Source of the DNA: Myxococcales bacterium
Lineage (GTDB): Bacteria; Myxococcota; Polyangia; HGW-17; SLPX01
DNA: 15,898 bases
Direction of reading: 5' to 3'
Assembly (NCBI GenBank): GCA_007131745.1
Contig: SLPX01000057.1
Span: forward strand, 1-15,898
Shown here: positions 1 through 6,561 of the stretch, piece after piece
Numbering within the stretch: position 1 is the first letter of the stretch
Layout: each line of letters opens with the position of its first letter
The notes under the pieces: model-generated
Database searches by the model: none
The model's input: the letters and a program-made list of their open reading frames with translations, nothing else
What the model was told of the DNA's origin: nothing
Position numbers and translations under genes: made by a program

Positions 1-2
1 CC

Positions 3-1007
3 GAAACCGGCCCTGACGACGACCCGTACAAGTTTACGGGAAAAGAACTTGAACGGGAATTCGGCATCTACTACTTCGGCGCAAGATACCTCAACCCACA
101 CCTGGGAAGATGGATGAGCGTGGATCCGTTGAGTTTGAGCGAAGAGCAAAGAGCAGGCGCTCCTGGTTTGCCATATACCTACGTCAGCAACGATCCTTTT
201 GGAAGAATTGATTCTTTGGGATTGGACGAAATTCTGTTAGTGACAACGTGGTCTGATGAATCGCTCAAAATCAGAAAGGGAATGAAAAAAGAAACAATAG
301 AAGCAATAAAAAAGGAAAGGCAAGTACAAAAAGCTGTTGGAGGTGTAGTAAGCGAGTATGTAAAAACGAGAAGAAAAGAAGGTTCAACTGTACACGTGAT
401 CAGAGCACAGAACATGAAAGATTTTGAAGAAAAATACCGACAAGCTATGCAGAAAGCAAAAAAGAGCGACAGAGGATTTGAAAGATTCGGTATGATCGGT
501 CATGGTAGTCATGGAGAGTTCATGCTGCACATAACTAGGGTTGGTGTTAATGCCGAAGGTGGTACACGAATTGGAGGTCGGACAATGGATGCCAAGGAGT
601 TACGAAGCATCTCTTCAAACTTACGAAAAGCAAGGGGAAAAGCATCTGCAAACCAAGGGTTTTCCGCTACCTGCTATATTTTTGCTCACCGTGGAGCATC
701 GCAATCACAAAAGCAACAGCAATTCGCAAGAGCTATACGAGAACTTATCATGGGCAATCCCACCGGGGAGCTTTTGCAAATTCATAGGTACGGTGGCGAC
801 CCGACGCCTAAAAGCAATGTTGTGACTTTCACCAGACGCGACCCGCCACCAGGAGGTGTTTTGGAAGATGAAATGGTTTCTACTAATGCCGCAGATTTTG
901 AAGCAGTACGGGAAAGACATTTCACCCTCGACGAGGCTCTTCGATTAAAAGGTAGTGGAGCAGATAAGGACGAATTGCTGCATATGTCACGTGTACCCGT
1001 CCCTTAA
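3..1007 (+). CDS. RHS-repeat polymorphic toxin, C-terminal part (5' end outside window)
   Basis: The reading frame is open from the window edge, so only the last 334 residues are visible. Residues 13-75 match the end of the RHS core: an FTGKELE motif, YYFGARYLNPHLGRW, then SVDP, YTYVSNDPFGRIDSLGL. The latter corresponds to the core-ending 'NNPvnr.DPlGL' where RHS proteins cut themselves to release the tip. The variable toxin tip therefore starts near nt 225. In the tip, a hydrophobic strand ends in IGHGSHGEF (His codons at 501-503 and 510-512), and a helix-like MDAKELRSISSNL is followed by FSATCYIF (Cys codon 672-674). This His...Cys order and spacing resembles clan CD cysteine peptidases (CHAT, C80), so a protease toxin is possible. 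That assignment is inference; the RHS assignment is firm. The region is AT-rich compared with the rest of the window, as is usual for exchanged RHS tips. Confidence 0.9.
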   Translation, partial: ETGPDDDPYKFTGKELEREFGIYYFGARYLNPHLGRWMSVDPLSLSEEQRAGAPGLPYTYVSNDPFGRIDSLGLDEILLVTTWSDESLKIRKGMKKETIEAIKKERQVQKAVGGVVSEYVKTRRKEGSTVHVIRAQNMKDFEEKYRQAMQKAKKSDRGFERFGMIGHGSHGEFMLHITRVGVNAEGGTRIGGRTMDAKELRSISSNLRKARGKASANQGFSATCYIFAHRGASQSQKQQQFARAIRELIMGNPTGELLQIHRYGGDPTPKSNVVTFTRRDPPPGGVLEDEMVSTNAADFEAVRERHFTLDEALRLKGSGADKDELLHMSRVPVP

Positions 1008-1076
1008 ATACGAAATTGTATGGTTTGCAGGTTTTCCATGGGAATCAGTATAAACACAAACAATCTCGACAAACAA

Positions 1077-2840
1077 ATGATCTACAAACTTATAATTCTT
1101 ATCATTGCTTCGGCAATGCCCTGTGTTTCATGTTCGGGCAGTGTAAGGTCTCACGAACCCGCTGTTTGGAAACCTGCTGATATAGAAACGACCAAGCAAG
1201 TCGAAGAGCAAACCAAAGAAAAAGACGAATTGGTGCTTTTTTATGAATACAATCCAAGATCATGGGCCAGACTTCAAAGATCTGTTAGAGGAAAATATCT
1301 ACAAATTGGTGACTTTTCAAGTCCTACGATCAAACCATACTTATATCTCTATCGTGGAGAACCAGAAATCTCTTGGAGTGTCGTAAATGGCATATTTCGC
1401 GTAAACGGCAGAGTAGTTGGCTTGGATCTCAGCGAGATTGAAACGGACGAAGCCTTAAAATTGATAGAAAAGTACGGAGAACAGATTAAGAGCGTTGCGT
1501 GGATAGGAGTTCAGCACTTTTCCAATGAGATTGTTGCCGCTTTGGCAAAGCATTCAAATGAAAAGCTGGCGATAAGCTTGATTGATTTCAATGGTCCTGG
1601 AGCCAACTTGTTACAACTGAGACCTCTAAAAGAAAAGCTGGACTTTGTTTACTATTCATCTTCGAGCCAAAAGCACAAACCCGAAATAAAGCATCTGGGT
1701 TTTCTAAACGAGAATACAAAAGTAGGTTTGCAGGTTAGAAATGCGGACAGAAATTTTCTAAAACAGCTCAGAGTGTTGAAAAATCTTAAAAGAATCGAGA
1801 TAGGGGAAGTTTCCGCCAATCATTATCTTCCTGATGCTTTGTTGCGGTTTCCAAAGCTTGAAGTGCTTTTAATAAGGCGACTACCTTTTCTTACCGATAT
1901 GTCTTGGGTGAGAAACTTAACCAATCTTCGTGAGTTGCAGATATGGACTACCGGAAAACCTTCTGTTGATGGCGACTCATTGAAAGAATTGTCTGATCTT
2001 CAGTTTCTGCGTATCGATAACTTGGAGGAAAAAGACTCAAGTTTGTGGTGGATTGAAAATCTCAAGGAATTGAGAGTTTTGATGTTTGATTGTTTTAGAT
2101 TCAAAAAGAAATTAGACATGAAAAGCTATCAAGCCATTTCAAGACTACCGAATCTAAAATATTTCGACTTGTCGCATTGCGAAATTGATGAAGATATCGC
2201 ATTGCAAATAGGTTCAATGAATAAGCTGGAATTTCTCCTCCTCGGTCAATCCAAGTCTGTTCCTGTAATAAAAGAGAAAGGTCTTACGCAACTCAAGGGA
2301 TTGTCTCGTTTACAACATTTTTCTTTGAAGGAATATGATTTAAGCAAAAAGAGCATAAAGAGCATACCCCCCGTATTTGGCCTTGTTCGATCACTTTTTC
2401 TAGGGCGCTGTAATATCGAAGATAACCATCTAAAGGAAATTGGTTCTCTCGGTAATCTGGAGATGCTTTACTTTTGGTCCGAGAATTTTACGGATAAAGG
2501 GGTTGGATATCTTAAGGGCATGAAATCGCTGAAATCCCTTGCTTTAGGATCGCCGAATGTAACCGATAAAGGAATGAAAACCATCGGAAGATTGAAGGAT
2601 TTGCGTTACCTGAATATCGACGGAACCAGAGTGGGAGATGAAGGTATTCGAATGATATCTGCTCTTCCAAATCTGAAAGTGCTCAACATGCGCTACACAC
2701 AGGTAACAGACAGGGGGTTGATACATCTAGCTTCGATGAAATCTTTGCAATCATTGGTTTTAAGCAAGAAATACATCACACAACAAGGAATCGATTTGTT
2801 TTTGAAATCGAACCCAAACTGCACCATATACAAGGATTGA
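1077..2840 (+). CDS. Leucine-rich-repeat lipoprotein, candidate RHS immunity protein
   Basis: From the ATG at 1077 the protein is 587 residues. It begins with a compact signal sequence (MIYKLIILIIASAMPCVSC), a lipoprotein type with the likely lipidated Cys at position 19 or 16. In-frame ATGs at 1020 and 1038 exist, but they add a polar stretch before the signal, and no start has a strong ribosome site. The C-terminal half consists of leucine-rich repeats. The last four units (about nt 2524-2820) are regular 24-residue repeats of the form 'LknLkyLnl..t.vtDkGm..ig.', the bacterial LRR type with Asp-Lys/Glu-Gly. Earlier units are more degenerate. LRR proteins bind other proteins rather than catalyse. 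The gene lies 69 bp after the RHS toxin, on the same strand, with the same AT-rich composition, so an immunity or toxin-binding role is likely but unproven. Acting at the inner or outer membrane would fit the lipid anchor. Confidence 0.82.
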   Translation: MIYKLIILIIASAMPCVSCSGSVRSHEPAVWKPADIETTKQVEEQTKEKDELVLFYEYNPRSWARLQRSVRGKYLQIGDFSSPTIKPYLYLYRGEPEISWSVVNGIFRVNGRVVGLDLSEIETDEALKLIEKYGEQIKSVAWIGVQHFSNEIVAALAKHSNEKLAISLIDFNGPGANLLQLRPLKEKLDFVYYSSSSQKHKPEIKHLGFLNENTKVGLQVRNADRNFLKQLRVLKNLKRIEIGEVSANHYLPDALLRFPKLEVLLIRRLPFLTDMSWVRNLTNLRELQIWTTGKPSVDGDSLKELSDLQFLRIDNLEEKDSSLWWIENLKELRVLMFDCFRFKKKLDMKSYQAISRLPNLKYFDLSHCEIDEDIALQIGSMNKLEFLLLGQSKSVPVIKEKGLTQLKGLSRLQHFSLKEYDLSKKSIKSIPPVFGLVRSLFLGRCNIEDNHLKEIGSLGNLEMLYFWSENFTDKGVGYLKGMKSLKSLALGSPNVTDKGMKTIGRLKDLRYLNIDGTRVGDEGIRMISALPNLKVLNMRYTQVTDRGLIHLASMKSLQSLVLSKKYITQQGIDLFLKSNPNCTIYKD

Positions 2841-3361
2841 AAGCTTCTTCGTGCCCTTCAAACCGCTATCCACAAAGCCAGTCCTTGTGTTTCCAGAGAC
2901 TCTCAATTCGGAGCTGTGGTTTTCACCCACCAAAGTGGTTCCGACTTGAACTGACATATTCACTTCCAAGTGGTCACTGCGTCCGGAGCTTTCGCCGCAG
3001 ACGGAACTACCAATTGCGGCAAAACCGAAATCGATGTCAAGACAACAAGCGCCGCCACCCCATTCCATCTCGAACAAAAGCAAAAATGCAGGGCGAACAG
3101 TAAAGCAAATCGTAACGCCTCGACTATGTGGGCAGTTTTGCCGGCTCACATCTTTGAGGTCATGCCGCTCAAACGCCCTCGATGCGGGCAAGGGATGAAA
3201 ACTATTGGCTTCATAACGGTAAGGACGGGAATTCAAAGGATTCTCGGCCCTCCTGTTCCCTATTGACAAGTCTTTCCATATCAGTTCTCTGCTATTTTCC
3301 TCTTCAACAGCATCTTGAGCTATGGTATTTTGCTATCTTGTTTTGCTTCGAAAGGAAAAAA
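2841..3361 (+). other. Non-coding or decayed stretch between LRR gene and next lipoprotein
   Basis: About 520 bp without a convincing gene. Short frames exist on both strands (for example a 169-residue frame on the minus strand that overlaps the LRR gene), but they have no ribosome site, no recognisable domain and erratic composition. The stretch marks the change from the AT-rich RHS/LRR block to the more GC-rich remainder. Such places often hold remnants of displaced RHS tips, but no specific remnant could be identified. A perfect TTGACA hexamer lies at 3263-3268 without a good -10 partner at 16-18 bp. Confidence 0.5.
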
Positions 3362-3883
3362 ATGGCTTTTGAAATGAATAACCTTAAGAGTGGCTATGCG
3401 AATGTGAAGTGCGACATGATGCCGGCCTTGGCCGTGGCGGGGATGACTGCTCTCTTGACGATGTGCATCAGCTGCGGTTCGGCGAAACCCGTTTCATCCT
3501 CTGCTCACGCCTCAGGAGGGGAGAGTTCTGCGGACTCGTCCACCAGGACCGGCGAGGGAGACGTTTCGATGGCCTCGCGGAGGGCGTCAAGGTGCGCCGA
3601 GGTTCCCGTCATCGAGGGCGAGGCGATCAATAAGCTTGGCCCTGGGCTCGATATGGAGTTGCAAATGTGGCGACACCGAGGTTGTTCACCCAGATCGGAG
3701 TTGTTGGCCGTCCACGTCAAATACCGAGGAGAAGTCGCACTCCTACGCGAGGCGGGACTCCGCACCAGCTTAGATCGTAATAACATCGTCAGCGGACGAA
3801 TCGCGCCCAGGGACGTGGGACGCCTCGCTGCCCTGCCATCGGTCGACTACATCTGGGTCGAACCGAGGGTTGAACCAGGGTGA
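3362..3883 (+). CDS. Small lipoprotein with stand-alone subtilase propeptide (I9)-like domain
   Basis: The start is the ATG at 3362, preceded by GAAAGGA at suitable distance; the frame remains open further upstream but without supporting signals. The 173-residue product has a hydrophobic segment (about residues 19-34) ending in CISC, with Cys38 as the probable lipidated residue. A Ser/Gly/Ala-rich linker follows. Residues 112-168 look like an inhibitor-I9/subtilase propeptide: a strand 'ELLAVHVKYRG', 'LLREAGLRTS', then 'VSGRIAPRDVGRLAALPSVDYIWVEPRV'-like order (helix near 150-158, then V-x-Y-I-W-V-E-P). In subtilases this module precedes the peptidase and chaperones or inhibits it. Here the protein ends right after it and no catalytic Asp/His/Ser domain follows. 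It may be a free inhibitor of a serine protease, or the leftover front of one. The domain call is by eye. Confidence 0.72.
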   Translation: MAFEMNNLKSGYANVKCDMMPALAVAGMTALLTMCISCGSAKPVSSSAHASGGESSADSSTRTGEGDVSMASRRASRCAEVPVIEGEAINKLGPGLDMELQMWRHRGCSPRSELLAVHVKYRGEVALLREAGLRTSLDRNNIVSGRIAPRDVGRLAALPSVDYIWVEPRVEPG

Positions 3884-4195
3884 GAACGGCCGCAGGCCGA
3901 CCCGCTGCGTGGCGCGGATCAACAATGGGCGCAGGGAGGACATCTTGATCGGGACCCGTTCGTCGAAGTATTGGTGCCATGACCCTGATCGCCGGAACAC
4001 CGACAAGGTAAGGGCCCATGCTAGAATAGCTCGGCGTTCGACCGACGCTTGTACTCAGCAAAGATTCATCCGGAATAGGAACGGCGGATTCGGCGGGAAT
4101 AACATGAAAGGTAAGGGTAAAAGAACCAACCCGGAGGGGGGTTTTTGGGTTGGGGGGTTGTTGGGTTGGAGGTGGTTTCTATTAGTAGCGGAACA
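3884..4195 (+). other. Intergenic stretch between convergent genes, with G-rich tract
   Basis: This 312-bp stretch separates the I9-like lipoprotein gene from the convergent minus-strand C45-like gene. I see no gene: frames on both strands are short, lack ribosome sites and show no known domain. Its right end contains the G-run cluster and the short tandem repeat that are listed separately. Confidence 0.55.
4126..4172 (+). terminator. G-rich hairpin / possible G-quadruplex between convergent genes
   Basis: CCAACCC at 4126-4132 can pair with GGGTTGG at 4147-4153 around a loop holding six Gs and five Ts. On the same strand, G-runs at 4136-4141, 4147-4149, 4152-4157 and 4163-4165 are separated by loops of five, two and five bases, which satisfies the usual four-run G-quadruplex pattern. 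The position, 24 bp past the stop codon of the minus-strand gene and past the plus-strand lipoprotein gene, would suit a transcription end or barrier. There is no classical hairpin plus U-run, so terminator function is inference. Confidence 0.4.
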
Positions 4196-4208
4196 TTAGT
4201 AGCCGAAC
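4181..4208 (+). repeat. 14-bp tandem duplication across the stop codon of the C45-like gene
   Basis: ATTAGTAGCGGAAC (4181-4194) is followed directly by ATTAGTAGCCGAAC (4195-4208), 13 of 14 bases identical. The second copy contains the last codons and the TAA stop of the minus-strand gene. It looks like a small slippage duplication that extended the 3' flank and left the protein end unaffected. Confidence 0.7.
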
Positions 4209-6334
4209 AAATGATTGCAGCCGAGGATAACGGGGATTTGTTCGGGGTTTAGGCCGCCGATGAATACGTTGTTGTCTTCTTGCATTTCATAGCGGGATAC
4301 GGTGATGAGAGCGTGCTGAGAGTAGAGGTCGTACGCTCCAACGCCGAAGGGGGCGTCTTGGCCGCCGATGGAGAGGTAGGCTTTTTGCATAACGTCGTAC
4401 ATGGCGGGGAGGTTGAGCGCGTTTTGCGGGTGGCCAAGGAAATTCAAGATCATATGAGTCCGGGAGTGAGGCACCCTGTCGTAGAATCCGTTTTCATATC
4501 CCGTCAAGGTCCAGGATTTCAGATGGGGAAGGATGGATAGGTTCGTGCCGTCGAGGCGAAGTTCGGAGCCGGCGGGGAGGTCGAAGCTCCATGCTCGGAT
4601 TTCCATGTCGTTTCCACCCATGTTGCACCAGCCGGTGAAACCGGCGGGGAAGACGAAAAGTGGGCCGTTGCAAATTTCGGTATCGGTTTCGTCTAGCATT
4701 GAGAAGGTGTCGGAATCCCTGACCCAGGTGCCGTGGGTGACTCCGTCGGTCCAAAAGCCGCCGAGTCCGTCCGGTGAGGCGGAGACAAGGCGGTCTTGTT
4801 GGGGGGGGACGCCGTCGGTGAATACCGGGGGAATTGCGCGGGGGACGTTGCTATTGAGCATGGACGCCCAGGTTTCGAACCGCTCTTCGCGGTCCGGGTC
4901 AGCTGAGAAAACCAGGGCGTGGCCGAGATGCCACCTGCGCCAGTTTACCGGGTTTCCGTTGATCACGCCGGTGCCTCCATGGGGTTCGTCGTCGCCGTCA
5001 TAATATTCCACCTGGTACTCCAGTTCGCTTTCCAGGAAAACGCCTTGTTGGGTGATCACGAAATCTCCGAGAAAATCCACCGGGGTTAAGGTTCCGGTAT
5101 CCCAATCGGCGGGCTTACGCCTTGAGTTTTGCGGATAATCCGGCGACGCGGTGCCGCCCGGTTCCCAAAGCGCGGAGCTGTTTGCGGTGGACATTTGTAT
5201 GATGAAACCGTCCATGGGATTTAGTGAGAGAACTTCGTCTTCGAAACGACCGAAGGGATCTTCTTCGTAGGACGAGTAATGGGTGAGTGCGTGCCTCGCT
5301 ATCATGAGCAGAGACATGAATCCTTCGTGGATGGGAAGAGCGTTGTCCGGCTTGGTAGTGGTGGCTGTTCGGCCCATCTGGCCGGCGGTGCCGGCCACGG
5401 ACAGGCCGGTTTCGTTCATTCCGGTTAGACCGATGGTGCCGGCGACTCCGAGGAAAACGTGCCGGGAGCCTTCGGCCGGCCTGATCGAAAAGATCACCCT
5501 GTTGCGCGCGAGTGACTTGGGAACTTCGCCCCAGTCGGGAGACCCGATGAGGATTCCGCCCGGTTGTGCTGTGTACGCGCCCCAGACGCCTAAGGAAAAA
5601 GAACCATTGGGGTCTGGATCGGGGTCGGGATCGGGATCGACCGGATCCGGTTCGTCCCAGGGGCAGTTAAACCATGGAAAATGCCCTGTTGGCGGGGCGA
5701 ACGCTTGTGTTGCGTGCATGACGATGATATCCATGTCGAAATCGTAACCCGCGGCTGCAAGCCCGTCGGCCAAGCCCTGTATTTCAACTCGGAAATCATC
5801 GGGCATCCTGTTAAACGCTCTTCCCATCCACGTGAGTACTTCAGACGACACTTCGGGGCATCCATATCGATGAGTGATTACGTCGGCTATCATGTCGGCC
5901 AGCATGTAACCGTGCTGGTAGCCGATCGTATAAGGCTCGCCTTCAAGCACCAACATCAATATGGAATCCTTCTCTTCGCCGCCGGGGGGCGTGACTCTGA
6001 GTAATTCGGAAGTGGTTCCGGTTTCCAGGGTTTCAACAGTTGCCGCTCCTTGCGGAGCCGCAACGTCGGGACAAGCTCCACAGACGCACTCCTCCTGAAC
6101 GCAACGTCCTTCTCCGTAGCCGAACCTGCGACAGTGACTTGTGCAGTTTTCATCGGTACAGGAGATGTCCATTCCGTCGGGGTCCATCCCTCCGTCGTCG
6201 AGGTCACCGTTTTTTTTTGGTGATGGGCCGCAACCCGTTACCAACAGGCTGCAAAAAAACCATGTCAACACGCAGAAAAGCATTGATGCAGACTTTATTT
6301 GAATCGGATTGTAGCTTGTTTTTGTTTTGTTCAT
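4196..6334 (-). CDS. C45-family (acyl-CoA:6-APA acyltransferase-like) Ntn-hydrolase lipoprotein
   Basis: The ATG at 6334 is preceded by AAGGAT at good spacing; the product is 712 residues. Residues 18-35 form a lipoprotein signal ending in LLVTGC (Cys35). An Asp/Gly-rich linker and a Cys-rich module (residues 59-88) follow. From about residue 124 the protein matches the C45 / penicillin-acyltransferase type: 'EPYTIGYQHGYMLADMI', then 'GVWGAYTA..GGILIGSPDW' (248-268) and 'GTIGLTGMNETGLSV' (299-313). Members are Ntn hydrolases that cut themselves before a nucleophilic Cys and act on amide bonds. By eye the residue aligned with that Cys is Ser245, in NGSFS, right after a (Asp-Pro)n linker; the nearest Cys is 224. 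The Asp of the family 'RNxDW' motif is kept (Asp267), but its Arg-Asn is Ser-Pro here. The substrate is unknown. It is monocistronic, divergent from the sigma factor gene. Confidence 0.8.
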   Translation of the reverse strand: MNKTKTSYNPIQIKSASMLFCVLTWFFCSLLVTGCGPSPKKNGDLDDGGMDPDGMDISCTDENCTSHCRRFGYGEGRCVQEECVCGACPDVAAPQGAATVETLETGTTSELLRVTPPGGEEKDSILMLVLEGEPYTIGYQHGYMLADMIADVITHRYGCPEVSSEVLTWMGRAFNRMPDDFRVEIQGLADGLAAAGYDFDMDIIVMHATQAFAPPTGHFPWFNCPWDEPDPVDPDPDPDPDPNGSFSLGVWGAYTAQPGGILIGSPDWGEVPKSLARNRVIFSIRPAEGSRHVFLGVAGTIGLTGMNETGLSVAGTAGQMGRTATTTKPDNALPIHEGFMSLLMIARHALTHYSSYEEDPFGRFEDEVLSLNPMDGFIIQMSTANSSALWEPGGTASPDYPQNSRRKPADWDTGTLTPVDFLGDFVITQQGVFLESELEYQVEYYDGDDEPHGGTGVINGNPVNWRRWHLGHALVFSADPDREERFETWASMLNSNVPRAIPPVFTDGVPPQQDRLVSASPDGLGGFWTDGVTHGTWVRDSDTFSMLDETDTEICNGPLFVFPAGFTGWCNMGGNDMEIRAWSFDLPAGSELRLDGTNLSILPHLKSWTLTGYENGFYDRVPHSRTHMILNFLGHPQNALNLPAMYDVMQKAYLSIGGQDAPFGVGAYDLYSQHALITVSRYEMQEDNNVFIGGLNPEQIPVILGCNHLFGY
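5609..5650 (-). repeat. Hexanucleotide repeat coding for an Asp-Pro linker
   Basis: Degenerate GGATCG/GGGTCG units on the plus strand encode alternating Asp-Pro (about residues 229-242) on the minus strand, directly before the presumed self-processing site of the C45-like protein. Such repeats can change length by slippage in steps of two residues without breaking the frame. Confidence 0.6.
6071..6160 (-). other. Six-cysteine module with defensin-like (CS-alpha-beta) spacing inside the C45-like lipoprotein
   Basis: Residues 59-88 of the C45-like protein have cysteines at 59, 64, 68, 78, 83, 85 and 88. The order C-x4-C-x3-C-x9-C-x4-C-x-C, with Gly76 giving G-x-C at the fourth cysteine, fits the CS-alpha-beta signature of invertebrate and fungal defensins (CxxxC, GxC, CxC). 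An EGF-like or other small disulfide module is the alternative. Confidence 0.5.
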
Positions 6335-6369
6335 ACCCTGTATCCTTGTTTATGAATCTTCATTAACTG

Positions 6370-6398
6370 ATTATGGAACTTTGTGTATTTGATTTCAG
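6370..6398 (-). promoter_or_regulatory. Candidate sigma-70 promoter of the C45-like gene
   Basis: On the minus strand CTGAAA (6398-6393, four of six matches to TTGACA) and CATAAT (6375-6370, five of six to TATAAT) are exactly 17 bp apart. Transcription would start near 6362 and give a leader of roughly 28 bases with AAGGAT as the ribosome site. Prediction by eye. Confidence 0.45.
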
Positions 6399-6399
6399 A
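6375..6399 (+). promoter_or_regulatory. Possible ECF-type promoter elements upstream of the sigma factor gene
   Basis: GGAACTT (6375-6381) equals the -35 element preferred by many ECF sigma factors, and TCAGA (6395-6399) resembles their -10. The gap of 13 bp is shorter than the usual 15-17, so the match is weak. It overlaps the opposing minus-strand promoter candidate, so use of one could interfere with the other. A second option for the sigma factor gene is TATAAA at 6529-6534, which has a poor -35. Confidence 0.25.
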
Positions 6400-6550
6400 G
6401 TGAAGAAAAAATCAACCCCGGAGATGAAAAAAAGCGATAACCGAGAGGGTAAAACTGTTTTGTGTGGTTTTGAAAAATAGTTTGTTTCGGATTTGAATAC
6501 ATCCTTTTCCGGAGTGGGCGAAAAATGATATAAATCGTGGGTTTTCACTT

Positions 6551-6555
6551 GGAGG
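6551..6555 (+). promoter_or_regulatory. Ribosome binding site that decides the TTG start of the sigma factor gene
   Basis: GGAGG at 6551-6555 directly touches a TTG at 6556 but lies six bases before the TTG at 6562. Only the second spacing allows initiation, so the start is placed at 6562. Confidence 0.7.
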
Positions 6556-6561
6556 TTGATT

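Noticed and set aside
3263..3268. Perfect TTGACA as promoter of the I9-like lipoprotein gene
   Set aside because: No acceptable -10 hexamer lies at 16-18 bp; kept only as a remark.
2760..3269. 169-residue frame on the minus strand overlapping the LRR gene end
   Set aside because: No ribosome site, no recognisable domain, and its start half is antisense to a non-coding stretch while its end is antisense to clear LRR repeats.
3770..4006. Minus-strand frame beginning MSVFRRSGSWHQYF, reminiscent of an integrase N-terminus
   Set aside because: The likeness covers only about a dozen residues, the frame is short and runs into the antisense of the I9-like gene. No further integrase motif follows.
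5283..5747. Plus-strand frame with a Gly-Ser repeat (GSGSGSGSTGSGS)
   Set aside because: It is the opposite strand of the Asp-Pro linker in the well-supported C45-like gene; the repeat is an artefact of the hexanucleotide tract.
6556..6561. TTG at 6556 as start of the sigma factor gene
   Set aside because: It touches the GGAGG ribosome site with no spacing; the TTG at 6562 has a workable six bases.
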